Below the pieces are notes generated by a model, which was not told where the DNA came from, made no database searches, and saw nothing but the letters and a program-made list of their open reading frames with translations. Both the position numbers and the translations under genes were made by a program. Shown here piece after piece: positions 44,438-53,603 of a stretch of DNA of 64,000 nucleotides. This DNA comes from Gottfriedia acidiceleris (GTDB lineage: Bacteria > Bacillota > Bacilli > Bacillales > Bacillaceae_G). Position 1 is the stretch's first letter. Each line of letters starts with the position of its first letter. The stretch spans positions 186,001-250,000 of the forward strand of contig NZ_NESS01000003.1 of assembly GCF_002128425.1 (NCBI RefSeq), read 5' to 3'.

Positions 44438-45532
44438 TTGCAATCTTTTCCTAAAAATCAAGAAACCCAATCTTTTGCTGTAGTAACTGATTCGATCAAT
44501 GAGGACTCATTAAATCCGCTCGGTTCAATAACGACACTTTGTGAGGAATTATCAGAGTTATGCGGAGACTCTGAAATTGATTTCTATGTAACTACATTTA
44601 AAAAACTACTAACGAATGAATTAAAAGGATATAAGCGTTCAGAAAATGGCTGGACTTTAATGAATGTACCTGCCCCTTCAATCATTCATAATCGAATTCA
44701 TTCGAGAAGACTTGAACGAACGAAAGAGTTTAAATTACTTAATTCTTCGCTAACAAGTCAACAAATACCTTTTTTTAATGCTCGCTTCTTAAATAAGCTT
44801 GAAGTTTTTAAAGCCCTGATTGATTCTGCCTATATAAAGCCATACGTTCCGTACACCGAGGAATGCTGCTCAGTCGAACAATTAGAGAATTTTCTCCAAA
44901 AATATGAAACGGTTTTTATTAAACCAATTCATGGTAGTCAAGGAAGAAACATTTTTAAGGTTACTAAAGATAACGATTTGTATCGTTTAAAAAATAGTCA
45001 AAATTCTGAAGTAGAAGTTGAATATAAATCAATTTCTCAACTATTTCATCCAATTAAACAGCAATTAAGTAAGCGGACTTTTATCATCCAAGAAGGTTTA
45101 CCTTTAATTAGTAAGGATGATCGACTTGTTGATTTTAGATTTTTATGTCATAAAAATAAATTTAATAAATGGGAAGTAACTTCAACAGTAGCAAGGATTG
45201 GTCATCCTACACAGTTTGTAAGCAATTTGGCCCGCGGGGGAGACCTACAAAAAATTGATGACTTTTTAGGTCAATATTTACCAAAGAAAGAGCGAATTCA
45301 CTTTAAAAAATTATTGATCGAGTTAGCCATCGAATGCTGTATATGTATAGACTCCTCCTTTGATGGATTATTCGCTGAGTTTGGTGTGGATCTCGCTATA
45401 GACAATCAATTTAACCCTTGGGTTATCGAAATAAATTCAAAGCCATCTAAGGATTTGCAAGTTTCAGACCCAATTCAAAAAATTAGACCTTCAACAAAAG
45501 CTATTTTTTCTCTTGTTCAATCATATTTATAA
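44438..45532 (+). CDS. YheC/YheD-family ATP-grasp protein 1
   Basis: 364 residues, TTG start with SD AAAGGAGGAG. An N-terminal region of ~150 residues (NVPAPSIIHNRIHSRRLE) precedes an ATP-grasp fold: Lys-containing strand VFIKPIHGSQGRN (~166), FIIQEGLPLI, DFRFLCHK, and the metal-binding WVIEINSKP near the C-terminus with the Glu and Asn ligands. YheC/YheD are spore coat-associated in B. subtilis; ATP-grasp proteins usually ligate an acid to an amine or thiol, but no reaction is known for this family. Confidence 0.85.
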   Translation: MQSFPKNQETQSFAVVTDSINEDSLNPLGSITTLCEELSELCGDSEIDFYVTTFKKLLTNELKGYKRSENGWTLMNVPAPSIIHNRIHSRRLERTKEFKLLNSSLTSQQIPFFNARFLNKLEVFKALIDSAYIKPYVPYTEECCSVEQLENFLQKYETVFIKPIHGSQGRNIFKVTKDNDLYRLKNSQNSEVEVEYKSISQLFHPIKQQLSKRTFIIQEGLPLISKDDRLVDFRFLCHKNKFNKWEVTSTVARIGHPTQFVSNLARGGDLQKIDDFLGQYLPKKERIHFKKLLIELAIECCICIDSSFDGLFAEFGVDLAIDNQFNPWVIEINSKPSKDLQVSDPIQKIRPSTKAIFSLVQSYL

Positions 45533-45550
45533 GTACAAGGAGTGAAAAGA

Positions 45551-46636
45551 ATGAGAATAGGTTATTTATCTCTTAAAGAAAGACAAGAAGGTGAATACGT
45601 TCAGCATATGGCGAAAGAAGCAAGTAAACTTGGTTACGAATTCGTTCAATTTACCCCTTTTAATATTCAACCAGCTACTGAAGAAATTATGGGTTGGAAG
45701 TATATAGCAGAAACGGAACAATGGGAGAAAACAACATTTGAAATACCGAATTATATTTATGATCGATGCTTCTATTCCCCAAGCATTAAAAGTAAGCAGG
45801 CAAAGCCAATTGTTGACTGGCTAAAAAAACGTAAAGACATCACTTTTCTAGGATATGGACTACCAGGAAAATGGGAAACTTATCAAGCTCTAGCAACTGA
45901 TGAAAGTTTGAATCCATATATCCCGAAAACAAAAAAACTATTACACTTAGCTGTATTTTTTGAAGAACTTAGAAAAACGCGCAAGCTCGTCATTAAACCT
46001 ATCCATGGTTCAAGAGGAATCAATATTTATTTTATTACGTTAAGTGCATATTCAATTAGTGTTTCAACACAAAAACAAAAGGAAGTAATTGAAACTGTTT
46101 ACGAAACAAGAGATGAATTTTTTGAATGGCTACAACCGATTGTTGAATCAAAAGGATATGTATATCAAAATTATTTAGACCTTCAAACAAAATCACGTGA
46201 AGCATTTGATTTAAGGATCCTTTTACAAAAAAATAAGAATGGTGAGTGGCAAGCAGTTGGGAAAGGTGTTCGAATCGGTCAGCCTAATTCAATTGTTGCA
46301 AATTTAAGTGCAGGAAGTAATGCAGTAGCATTTGAGGAATGGATCACTCAATTTAATCAAAGAACTGCTTTAATATTGCAACAAGATATTGAGACTATTT
46401 GTAAACAACTACCAATCACACTTGAAAAGAATTTTCTTCCTTTATTTGAAATAGGTTTAGATTTAGGCATCGATTCAAATCAAGCCATCTGGATTTTAGA
46501 TGTTAATTCAAAGCCTGGTAGAAAAGTTCTACTTCAAACTGACCCTTCTATCCAACAAAAGCTTTACTCAGCACCAATTCAGTATTGTCTACATTTACAA
46601 TCTAAATCTAAAAGTGAAAGAAGTGAAATTAAATAA
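45551..46636 (+). CDS. YheC/YheD-family ATP-grasp protein 2
   Basis: 361 residues from ATG 45551 (SD AAGGAG; an in-frame GTG at 45542 overlaps that SD). N-terminal region begins MRIGYLSLKERQEGEYV; the ATP-grasp core has LVIKPIHGSRGIN, VYQNYLDLQ, DLRILLQK and WILDVNSKPG. The first metal ligand, Glu in the other three proteins, is Asp here. It is 18 bp after gene 1 and overlaps gene 3 by one base, in a translationally coupled array. Confidence 0.83.
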   Translation: MRIGYLSLKERQEGEYVQHMAKEASKLGYEFVQFTPFNIQPATEEIMGWKYIAETEQWEKTTFEIPNYIYDRCFYSPSIKSKQAKPIVDWLKKRKDITFLGYGLPGKWETYQALATDESLNPYIPKTKKLLHLAVFFEELRKTRKLVIKPIHGSRGINIYFITLSAYSISVSTQKQKEVIETVYETRDEFFEWLQPIVESKGYVYQNYLDLQTKSREAFDLRILLQKNKNGEWQAVGKGVRIGQPNSIVANLSAGSNAVAFEEWITQFNQRTALILQQDIETICKQLPITLEKNFLPLFEIGLDLGIDSNQAIWILDVNSKPGRKVLLQTDPSIQQKLYSAPIQYCLHLQSKSKSERSEIK

Positions 46637-47991
46637 TGAATGAAGTTTATAAAATCGTTACTCATCGACAGAGTAAGAATCTAGTATGTATACCTGAAGA
46701 GCTTACTACAACTAGAAATATTGAATATATTGCTTTCGGTCAAAAAAAACACCCTTGTCAACTAGTTACGATGAATACACTTCACAATATTATTTCGATA
46801 TCAGAGCATTTAGTCGAAATGCTCTGTATACCTTTTGAAGGTTCTATTGAGCCGATCATTATCGGAAATACTTTACAGCTTGGACCACTAGTCGGAATTT
46901 TTACCGCTGGCTTTACTGAATCACTACTCCGCCCTATCGGTGATCGTAGCTTTATGTTTGCAAACTTAATAGCTGAAAATAATCAAAAAAATAGCTTTAT
47001 ATTTGTATTTGGTACTCACGGAATCGATTGGGAAACTGAAACAATTCAAGGTTATTTCTTTACAAATAAAAGATGGACCAAAGAGGTCGTTCCTTTTCCG
47101 ACAGTTATTTATAATAGGTTACCAAATCGAAAAGTTGAAGTTCATAAATCAATTAAACGTGTACGTCAAAAACTAGAAAATGAATACAAAATTCCATGGT
47201 TTAATCCTGGATTCTTCAATAAATGGGATTTATATTTAAAATTAAAAAATGAGGAATCCGTCGCTCATTATCTCCCGAAAACAGTAAAATTTCATAACTT
47301 TGACACGATTGAAGAATTATTATCGCAATATCAATTTGTATATGTTAAACCTGAAAATGGTAGCCTCGGATCAAAAGTCATTTTAATTCGTTACCATCGA
47401 GAAGAAGGAATTTATTACTGTAGATATCGTGATTTTGAAACAAATAAGCTTCAAAAATTTTCATCACTCCAATCTTTAATTAATCATGTTTTTCGTAGCA
47501 TGAAGCTACACGACTTCATTGTACAACAAGGTATTTCACTAATTCGTTACGAGCATCAGCCTGTCGATTTTCGAGTTCATACAAACAAGGACGCTTTAGG
47601 AAATTGGCATGTAACGGTTATTGCCGCAAAAGTAGCAGGAAAAGGTAGCACAACTACTCACATAAATAACGGTGGCCGAGTTAAAACTCTTGAGGAAATA
47701 TTTGATCAGGAAAAAGCGGAAAGAATACATGAAAAATTATCTACAGCAGCATTAAAAATAAGTGAATCTTTAGATCGTCAAGTAGATGGTCATATTGGAG
47801 AAATTGGATTTGATATAGGTGTTGATAAGGATGAAAAAATTTGGCTTTTCGAAGCGAACTCGAAGCCTGGAAGATCAATCTTTTCAAATCCTAGTTTCCA
47901 AGAAAATGACAAACAAATCAAAAAACTTTTTTTGGAATATGCTACTCATCTTTCCAAAAAGGGTAATGAACTCGAGGTTTCAATGAAATGA
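46636..47991 (+). CDS. YheC/YheD-family ATP-grasp protein 3
   Basis: 451 residues, the longest of the four. It adds an N-terminal domain of about 80 residues (IEYIAFGQKKHPCQLV, IEPIIIGNTLQLGPLVG) seen in YheC/YheD proteins, then FPTVIYNRLPNRKVE and the ATP-grasp core: VYVKPENGSLGSK, FIVQQGISLI, DFRVHTNK and WLFEANSKPGRS. Start ATG overlaps the stop of gene 2, and gene 4 starts inside its last codons (ATGA). Confidence 0.85.
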   Translation: MNEVYKIVTHRQSKNLVCIPEELTTTRNIEYIAFGQKKHPCQLVTMNTLHNIISISEHLVEMLCIPFEGSIEPIIIGNTLQLGPLVGIFTAGFTESLLRPIGDRSFMFANLIAENNQKNSFIFVFGTHGIDWETETIQGYFFTNKRWTKEVVPFPTVIYNRLPNRKVEVHKSIKRVRQKLENEYKIPWFNPGFFNKWDLYLKLKNEESVAHYLPKTVKFHNFDTIEELLSQYQFVYVKPENGSLGSKVILIRYHREEGIYYCRYRDFETNKLQKFSSLQSLINHVFRSMKLHDFIVQQGISLIRYEHQPVDFRVHTNKDALGNWHVTVIAAKVAGKGSTTTHINNGGRVKTLEEIFDQEKAERIHEKLSTAALKISESLDRQVDGHIGEIGFDIGVDKDEKIWLFEANSKPGRSIFSNPSFQENDKQIKKLFLEYATHLSKKGNELEVSMK

Positions 47992-49157
47992 TCTCTGTTT
48001 TTTATCATCTTGATAAAAATACTTGGTCACATGGCCATAGTGAATCAAGATGTTCCATAGGTCATAATCGGCTTCCTATATTACCATTCCAAGACGATCG
48101 TTCAAATTCCATTCAATTTCAGGTAAAAAAAAACGGAACACATTTAGGCCCCATTATCGGTATATTAACAAACGAAGATCGGCTACCTTTTAGTGGAAAT
48201 ATTAAGACCTTTAAAAGAATTTGTAAGAAAGTATTAACTGAAGGCGGTATACCCATCATATTAACCCCTACCGCCCTTTCTGGTAATTCGGTTAAATGTT
48301 TTACGTATTGTTTTAAAACAAAAAAATGGCTTGAACTATTTTCCCCTTTACCAGATGTAATTTATAATCGCATCCCATCGGTACAGTACGAATATAACGA
48401 TGATTATAAATATTTTCGTGAAAAAATCTCAGAACTTAATATTCCTTTTTTTAATGAATCTTATCTCTCAAAAATCCAAACAACGTCAATTTTATCTTCA
48501 AACGACTTTTTAAAAAGTTATATTCCAAAGACAATCGAATTAACTAGTGAAATAGATTTAGTTTACTATTTAAAAAAATGGAAATTTCTATATGTAAAGA
48601 AGCATAATTCTTCAAGGGGATTTGGCGTGTTTAAGCTCTCCTTGAAAAATGACAAAGAAGTCATAATCCGTAATGCATTTCATGTAGAATTAGTGAAATC
48701 AATTAGTGATTGTTGGAAATTTCTTAGTTCATTAAGCGAAGATTTTATTTGCCAACAAGGTATAGTAAGCGAATTACCAGATGGTAGAAAGTTTGATCTA
48801 CGAATTCTTGCACATAAAAATGAAAATAATTATATTCTTTCTGGTATTGGTGTCAGAGTAGGTACATTTAATGGTATTACAACTCATGTACCTAGAGGTG
48901 GCAGCATTATTTCGATTGAAGAACTACCGATTGAATTAAATTATTCATTATTACAAGAAATAGTCAGACACACAGGAATAGCATTAAATATGGACGATGC
49001 ACATTTTTTTGAATTCTCAATGGATATCGGAATTCAAAATAATCACTACTATATTTTTGAAATTAACTCTAAACCCATGGTCTTTGACGAAATTGCAATA
49101 AAAGAACAAGGACTTGAAAACTTAATTCGACTATTTTATGAACTTTCGAACTTTTAA
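47988..49157 (+). CDS. YheC/YheD-family ATP-grasp protein 4
   Basis: 389 residues, ATG overlapping the stop of gene 3. It has a shortened N-terminal domain with GPIIGILTNEDRL, then PDVIYNRIPSVQ, and the ATP-grasp motifs LYVKKHNSSRGFG, FICQQGIV, DLRILAHK and YIFEINSKPM. The residue after the Lys strand differs from the others (KKHNSS against KPIHGS), so nucleotide contacts may vary. A hairpin terminator follows directly. Confidence 0.83.
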   Translation: MISVFYHLDKNTWSHGHSESRCSIGHNRLPILPFQDDRSNSIQFQVKKNGTHLGPIIGILTNEDRLPFSGNIKTFKRICKKVLTEGGIPIILTPTALSGNSVKCFTYCFKTKKWLELFSPLPDVIYNRIPSVQYEYNDDYKYFREKISELNIPFFNESYLSKIQTTSILSSNDFLKSYIPKTIELTSEIDLVYYLKKWKFLYVKKHNSSRGFGVFKLSLKNDKEVIIRNAFHVELVKSISDCWKFLSSLSEDFICQQGIVSELPDGRKFDLRILAHKNENNYILSGIGVRVGTFNGITTHVPRGGSIISIEELPIELNYSLLQEIVRHTGIALNMDDAHFFEFSMDIGIQNNHYYIFEINSKPMVFDEIAIKEQGLENLIRLFYELSNF

Positions 49158-49190
49158 CAGTAGTTACTCAGCTACTGTTCTTTTTTATTT
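49156..49190 (+). terminator. Terminator of the ATP-grasp cluster
   Basis: AACAGTAG, loop, CTACTGTT, then CTTTTTTATTT. Confidence 0.85.
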
Positions 49191-49241
49191 TAAATAACAA
49201 TGATAAACTAATATGAAATAAAGCTTCGGAAGGTAAAGATT

Positions 49242-50165
49242 ATGATTGATAAAATTAAGACATTATTTGGGAGTGAGTCTGTTACAGTCACCCCTGATCC
49301 GAGTACATATATGGATTATTCTTGGTTTTTAACTGAGAATCAAGAGATTTTCGGAATTATAAAATCTTCAATATCAGATGAGCAAAATAACCTACTGGAA
49401 TGTCTTTTTACAAAATTAGAATCAGATGGAATTATGATGCCATCTGCACAAAGCGATTGGTTTCAATATTTATTTTTAAATAAAGGACCGAATCCTTTTT
49501 CTTTTGAAAATGAAGTTAATCTCCCTACTTCTATTCGTTTTATTCATTTTAATAGCGGCCAGTTATTCTCTATTAAAAATGAGTTTGAAGAAGCAATCAA
49601 TGCGTTTTTTCATAAAGAAGTAATAGTGGTTTGGAATTCTGCAAAGGACGGCGTCATTATTGAAAAAATAATCGATCAACCATTTAACAAAGAATTTTTA
49701 GAGCATATGCAAGAAATCATTGCAGCTGACTTGTACCATGATGTTACCTTTTTTGTAGGAAAACGCTATTTACCATTAGCAAATTTAAGCCTTTATTTTG
49801 ATATTGAACATCAATGTTTTAAAAAAGCTTTATCTGTAAAAAAGCAAAAAAATATACTTTGGTTTTCAAAAGAAATGCTATATTACATCCTTTCTTTTTT
49901 ACCTGATGATTTACAAAAGGAATTACCTAATCTATTTTTGAATGATATGAAAATTGATGATCCAATTCTTTCAACAGTAAAAATCTTCCTTCAACAAAAT
50001 TTAAACGTAACTGCTACTTCAAAAAAAGCTTTTTTACATCGAAATACTGTTCAATACCGTCTAGATAAATTTTCAGAACAAACAGGCATTGATTTAAAGC
50101 ATTTTGAAGATGGGTTAGTTATATTTTTAGCAATTCATCTACTTGAGATCGGGAATGAAAATTAA
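49242..50165 (+). CDS. PucR-type helix-turn-helix regulator (YxkF-like)
   Basis: 307 residues. The C-terminal ~60 residues carry a PucR/CdaR-type helix-turn-helix: LNVTATSKKAFLHRNTVQYRLDKFSEQTGIDL. The N-terminal ~200 residues have no domain I recognise. Such regulators usually control a nearby catabolic or transport gene. Here it sits 130 bp before msmX, the same association as yxkF and msmX in B. subtilis. SD GGAAGGT precedes ATG 49242. Confidence 0.75.
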   Translation: MIDKIKTLFGSESVTVTPDPSTYMDYSWFLTENQEIFGIIKSSISDEQNNLLECLFTKLESDGIMMPSAQSDWFQYLFLNKGPNPFSFENEVNLPTSIRFIHFNSGQLFSIKNEFEEAINAFFHKEVIVVWNSAKDGVIIEKIIDQPFNKEFLEHMQEIIAADLYHDVTFFVGKRYLPLANLSLYFDIEHQCFKKALSVKKQKNILWFSKEMLYYILSFLPDDLQKELPNLFLNDMKIDDPILSTVKIFLQQNLNVTATSKKAFLHRNTVQYRLDKFSEQTGIDLKHFEDGLVIFLAIHLLEIGNEN

Positions 50166-50166
50166 T

Positions 50167-50211
50167 AAAAGCCTTTTTGTGCAACTTGTACAAAGTAGGC
50201 TATTTTTTTTG
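50167..50211 (+). terminator. Terminator of the PucR-type regulator
   Basis: AAAGCCT, a partly paired middle (TTTTGT/ACAAAG), TAGGCT, then TTTTTTTT. Confidence 0.7.
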
Positions 50212-50229
50212 TGAACCTTTGCCATTGTT

Positions 50230-50243
50230 TGAAAACGTTTAAA
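50230..50243 (+). promoter_or_regulatory. CcpA (cre) site 1 upstream of msmX
   Basis: TGAAAACGTTTAAA matches TGWAANCGNTNWCA except at the C near the end. Confidence 0.5.
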
Positions 50244-50261
50244 TGTTTACAATTTAGTTAA

Positions 50262-50275
50262 TGAAACCGATTACA
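50262..50275 (+). promoter_or_regulatory. CcpA (cre) site 2 upstream of msmX
   Basis: TGAAACCGATTACA is a perfect match to TGWAANCGNTNWCA, and lies just before the SD of msmX. CcpA bound here would block transcription in rapid sugar supply. Confidence 0.65.
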
Positions 50276-50295
50276 AATTATTGGAGGTAATATCA

Positions 50296-51393
50296 ATGGC
50301 AGAATTAAAATTAGATCACATTTATAAAATTTATGACAATAACGTAACAGCAGTAAAGGATTTTAATCTTCATATTGAAGACAAAGAATTTATCGTATTC
50401 GTTGGTCCTTCTGGTTGTGGTAAATCAACAACACTTCGTATGATCGCTGGTTTAGAAGATATTTCAAAAGGTGATTTCCTTATTGATGGAAAGCGTGTAA
50501 ATGATGTTCAACCAAAAGATCGTGACATCGCAATGGTATTCCAAAACTACGCGCTTTACCCACATATGACTGTATATGATAACATGGCTTTCGGATTAAA
50601 ATTACGTAAGTTTGACAAAGCAGAAATTGATCGTCGTGTAAAAGATGCTGCACGTATTTTAGGTCTTGAGGAATATTTAAATCGTAAACCAAAAGCTTTA
50701 TCTGGTGGACAACGTCAACGTGTTGCTCTTGGTCGTGCAATTGTACGTGATGCAAAGGTATTCTTAATGGATGAGCCATTATCAAACTTAGACGCTAAAT
50801 TACGTGTTGCAATGCGTTCTGAGATTTCAAAATTACATCAGCGTCTTCAAACGACAACTATTTATGTAACACACGATCAAACAGAAGCAATGACAATGGC
50901 TACACGTTTAGTTGTAATGAAAGATGGCATTATTCAACAAGTAGGTACGCCAAAGGAAGTTTATGATCGCCCAGAAAACGTATTCGTTGGTGGATTTATT
51001 GGTTCACCTGCAATGAACTTTGTTACTGGTAAAGTTGAAGATGGTCACTTTAACTTAGGAAGCAAAAAAATTTCTATACCTGAAGGAAAAATGAAAACAT
51101 TACGCGATAATGGATATGTTGGAAAAGAAGTTATTTTAGGTGTACGTCCTGAAGATTTACATGACGAACCAGTATTTATCGAAGCATCTCAAGGTACAGT
51201 TCTTGATTTAAAAATTGAAGTAGCTGAGCTTTTAGGAGCAGAATCAATGCTTTATACTAACTTTGAAGGAAATACATTAGTAGCGAGATTAGATGCACGT
51301 TCAACATTTACACATGGTCAAGTAATTAAATTAGCAGTAGATATGAACAAAGTTCATTTCTTTGATAAAGAAACTGAATCTCGTATTCGATAA
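50296..51393 (+). CDS. msmX: Multi-sugar ABC transporter ATPase MsmX
   Basis: 365 residues from ATG 50296 with SD TTGGAGGTAA; an in-frame TTG at 50281 is inside that SD. The ATPase has Walker A GPSGCGKST (~37-45), signature LSGGQRQRV and Walker B VFLMDEPLSNLD, then the C-terminal OB/TOBE regulatory domain. MsmX is the shared ATPase for several carbohydrate importers, so no permease genes are expected beside it. Two cre sites upstream suggest carbon catabolite control. Confidence 0.9.
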   Translation: MAELKLDHIYKIYDNNVTAVKDFNLHIEDKEFIVFVGPSGCGKSTTLRMIAGLEDISKGDFLIDGKRVNDVQPKDRDIAMVFQNYALYPHMTVYDNMAFGLKLRKFDKAEIDRRVKDAARILGLEEYLNRKPKALSGGQRQRVALGRAIVRDAKVFLMDEPLSNLDAKLRVAMRSEISKLHQRLQTTTIYVTHDQTEAMTMATRLVVMKDGIIQQVGTPKEVYDRPENVFVGGFIGSPAMNFVTGKVEDGHFNLGSKKISIPEGKMKTLRDNGYVGKEVILGVRPEDLHDEPVFIEASQGTVLDLKIEVAELLGAESMLYTNFEGNTLVARLDARSTFTHGQVIKLAVDMNKVHFFDKETESRIR

Positions 51394-51403
51394 TTCCATA
51401 TTG

Positions 51404-51458
51404 AAAACTAAAATAACGCAGTACCATTTTAATTGGTACTGCGTTATTTTAGTTTTTC
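51404..51458. terminator. Bidirectional terminator between msmX and the zinc-ribbon gene
   Basis: A 23-bp near-perfect stem: AAAACTAAAATAACGCAGTA continuing to ACCA, short loop, and the full complement ending TAGTTTT. The zinc-ribbon gene's stop lies within the second arm. Confidence 0.9.
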
Positions 51459-51695
51459 AATAATTTTAAGAAAACCTTCATTACAATCTGGACAATTAAA
51501 CATATGAGTACAATACTGATTAGAATTATGTTCAGTTAATCCATCAGCTTTTGCTGAAATGTCATAATCTAAATATGGACTATATTTATCTTCGTAATCA
51601 ACAGCTCTGCCTTTATCTTCACAATGATTTTCACAAATAGGACATTTTATTTTATAATGCTCAATTCCATTGCATAGTGGACAAATACCATCCAT
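51444..51695 (-). CDS. Small cysteine-rich zinc-ribbon protein
   Basis: 83 residues. Three CxxC pairs are visible (CPLC near 5-8, CPIC near 18-21, CPDC near 68-71) plus single cysteines at CEDK and CTHMF, so one or two zinc knuckles are possible. The middle (residues ~29-52) is acidic. I do not recognise the family. SD GAGTGAGC before the ATG is modest. It shares a terminator with msmX. Confidence 0.65.
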   Translation of the reverse strand: MDGICPLCNGIEHYKIKCPICENHCEDKGRAVDYEDKYSPYLDYDISAKADGLTEHNSNQYCTHMFNCPDCNEGFLKIIEKLK

Positions 51696-51727
51696 AAAAA
51701 GCTCACTCCAATTTAATTTAATTCATT

Positions 51728-51757
51728 AAGAAAGGATGGAGATTAATCTCCATCCCT
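51728..51757 (-). terminator. Terminator of sspB
   Basis: GGATGGAGATTAATCTCCATCC, then TTTCTT on the minus strand. Confidence 0.85.
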
Positions 51758-51772
51758 TATTAGCCATAGTTA

Positions 51773-51967
51773 TTATTTTGTATAACCACCTAAGCTTTGT
51801 TCAGCCATTTGAACTAAACGTTTAGTGATCTCACCACCTACAGAACCGTTAGCACGAGCTGTAGAATCAGGACCTAAAGTTACTCCAAACTCAGAAGCGA
51901 TTTCATACTTCATAGAATCTAATGCTTGTTGTGCACCATTTACTACTAAGCTGTTGTTGTTTGCCAT
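51773..51967 (-). CDS. sspB: Alpha/beta-type small acid-soluble spore protein
   Basis: 64 residues with the SASP signatures: [24 protein letters not shown], where EIASE is the site cut by the germination protease GPR, and the DNA-binding [17 protein letters not shown] segment. It coats spore DNA, protecting against UV and heat. SD AAGGAGGTGAG is strong. A SigG-like promoter lies upstream. The location near the yheCD genes matches sspB of B. subtilis. Confidence 0.93.
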   Translation of the reverse strand: MANNNSLVVNGAQQALDSMKYEIASEFGVTLGPDSTARANGSVGGEITKRLVQMAEQSLGGYTK

Positions 51968-51998
51968 GTTGTCTCACCTCCTTATGTAAGTGTAATGA

Positions 51999-52027
51999 TA
52001 GTATGACTCTAATCGATTAACATATGT
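51999..52027 (-). promoter_or_regulatory. SigG-type promoter of sspB
   Basis: On the minus strand ACATA (52027-52023), a 17-bp spacer and CATACTA (52005-51999) fit the forespore SigG pattern (GNATR, CATNNTA) with one mismatch in the -35. Confidence 0.5.
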
Positions 52028-52088
52028 ATGTTTAGCTAATGTAAATTTTGGAAAAAATAATTTAAATTGTTTTTCAGCATTTTTCACA

Positions 52089-52118
52089 TAAAAAAAGCAC
52101 TAGATCAACATCTAGTAC
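52089..52118 (-). terminator. Terminator of the tcyABC operon
   Basis: Minus-strand ACTAGAT, GTTG, ATCTAGT, then GCTTTTTTT. Confidence 0.85.
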
Positions 52119-52158
52119 TAGTTTTCTACACTACTTTGTAAAATATTTTATTTTAAAG

Positions 52159-52893
52159 CTACTGTATTAATTGTAAAAATTGTTTTGTTCTTGCATGTTT
52201 AGGGTGCTCTAAAACATCTCTAGGATGACCTTGTTCAACAATATAACCACCGTCCATAAAAATGACTTCATCTGCTACATCTCGAGCAAATTTCATTTCA
52301 TGTGTAACGACAATCATTGTCATTCCCTCTTCTGCTAACTCCTTCATTACCTTAAGAACTTCTTGTACAAGCTCTGGATCTAATGCTGAAGTTGGTTCAT
52401 CAAATAAAATAACTGTTGGTTCTAAGGCTAACGCTCTAGCAATCCCCACACGCTGTTGCTGACCACCTGAAAGTTGATGTGGTAATAAATTAATTTTCTC
52501 TTCTAATCCTACTTTAGTAAGTAGGTCAATTGCTTTCTTTTTTGCAACATCTTTTTTTATTTTTTGTACAGTTACTAAGCCTTCCATTACATTTTCTAAC
52601 GCTGTTAAGTGAGGAAATAAATGATGTTGTTGAAAAACCATACCTGTTTTACTTCTTAAAGAAATAATTTCTTTTTTAGTAACCTTATTAGAAAAATCTA
52701 ATGTCTGTTCATCAATTGTTATTTTTCCATCAGTCGGATGCTCTAAAACATTAATACATCTTAAAAATGTAGTTTTCCCAGAACCAGAAGGGCCAATAAT
52801 AGCAGTAACAGTACCTTTTTCTACATTTAAGCTAACATCTTTTAATACTTCTAATTCACCAAAACTTTTTTTAATATTTTCTAGTTTTATCAT
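52159..52893 (-). CDS. tcyC: Cystine ABC transporter ATPase TcyC-like
   Basis: 244 residues. Walker [10 protein letters not shown] (~34-42), signature [16 protein letters not shown] and Walker [15 protein letters not shown] are complete. It belongs to the polar amino-acid transporter ATPases. ATG 52893 is used (SD GGAGGAAG); the ATG at 52908 is in that SD and overlaps the tcyB stop. Third gene of tcyA-tcyB-tcyC. Confidence 0.87.
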   Translation of the reverse strand: MIKLENIKKSFGELEVLKDVSLNVEKGTVTAIIGPSGSGKTTFLRCINVLEHPTDGKITIDEQTLDFSNKVTKKEIISLRSKTGMVFQQHHLFPHLTALENVMEGLVTVQKIKKDVAKKKAIDLLTKVGLEEKINLLPHQLSGGQQQRVGIARALALEPTVILFDEPTSALDPELVQEVLKVMKELAEEGMTMIVVTHEMKFARDVADEVIFMDGGYIVEQGHPRDVLEHPKHARTKQFLQLIQ

Positions 52894-52907
52894 AAGTTCT
52901 TCCTCCA

Positions 52908-53603
52908 TTACTTAGCAACATAGCGTTCAACTCGAGCTTCTAATCGACCTTGAATGACTGAAAGGAAGAAGCAAATTATCCAATAGATGAATGCAGCTTC
53001 TATATAGACAACTAAAAATTTATAGTTCGTTGCAGCTATTTCCTGGGCTGTTCTAAACATTTCAGTTACTAATATTAATGAAGCCAAAGAAGTGTCTTTT
53101 ACTAAACTTATAAAAGTATTTGATAATGGCGGTAATGAAACTCTCGCCGCTTGAGGAATAATAATTCGTTTTAATGTTTGATTATATGTCATGCCGATCG
53201 AATAAGCAGCTTCCCATTGTCCCTTATCAATTGACTGGATAGATCCTCTAATAATTTCTGATGCGTATGCACCAACACTTAAAGAAAAACCAATAATAGC
53301 AGAAATATAAGGTGATATTGTTACATGTATTGAAGGTAATCCATAAAAAATAATAAATAATTGAACTAATAGAGGTGTCCCTCTAATGATTGAAACATAA
53401 AATTTGGCTAAACCATTTAAGAATTTATTACCTGACAGACGGAAAAGTGCCGTAATAAATGCTAAAACAAGACCTACAACAAATGTAATAATTGTTAATG
53501 GAATAGTACCTATTAAAGCAGTTTTAACCATTGGAAGGAAAGAATCCTTCGCAATGGTTAAATTGTCAATCCACTCTGGACTGAGTATATTATTTAAGTC
53601 CAT
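52908..53603 (-). CDS. tcyB: Cystine ABC transporter permease TcyB-like
   Basis: 231-residue inner-membrane permease of the HisMQ type. Five hydrophobic segments are visible, with the EAA loop [29 protein letters not shown] that docks the ATPase. The start overlaps the end of tcyA by 14 bp. Paired with the adjacent ATPase and binding protein, it completes an L-cystine importer. Confidence 0.87.
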   Translation of the reverse strand: MDLNNILSPEWIDNLTIAKDSFLPMVKTALIGTIPLTIITFVVGLVLAFITALFRLSGNKFLNGLAKFYVSIIRGTPLLVQLFIIFYGLPSIHVTISPYISAIIGFSLSVGAYASEIIRGSIQSIDKGQWEAAYSIGMTYNQTLKRIIIPQAARVSLPPLSNTFISLVKDTSLASLILVTEMFRTAQEIAATNYKFLVVYIEAAFIYWIICFFLSVIQGRLEARVERYVAK

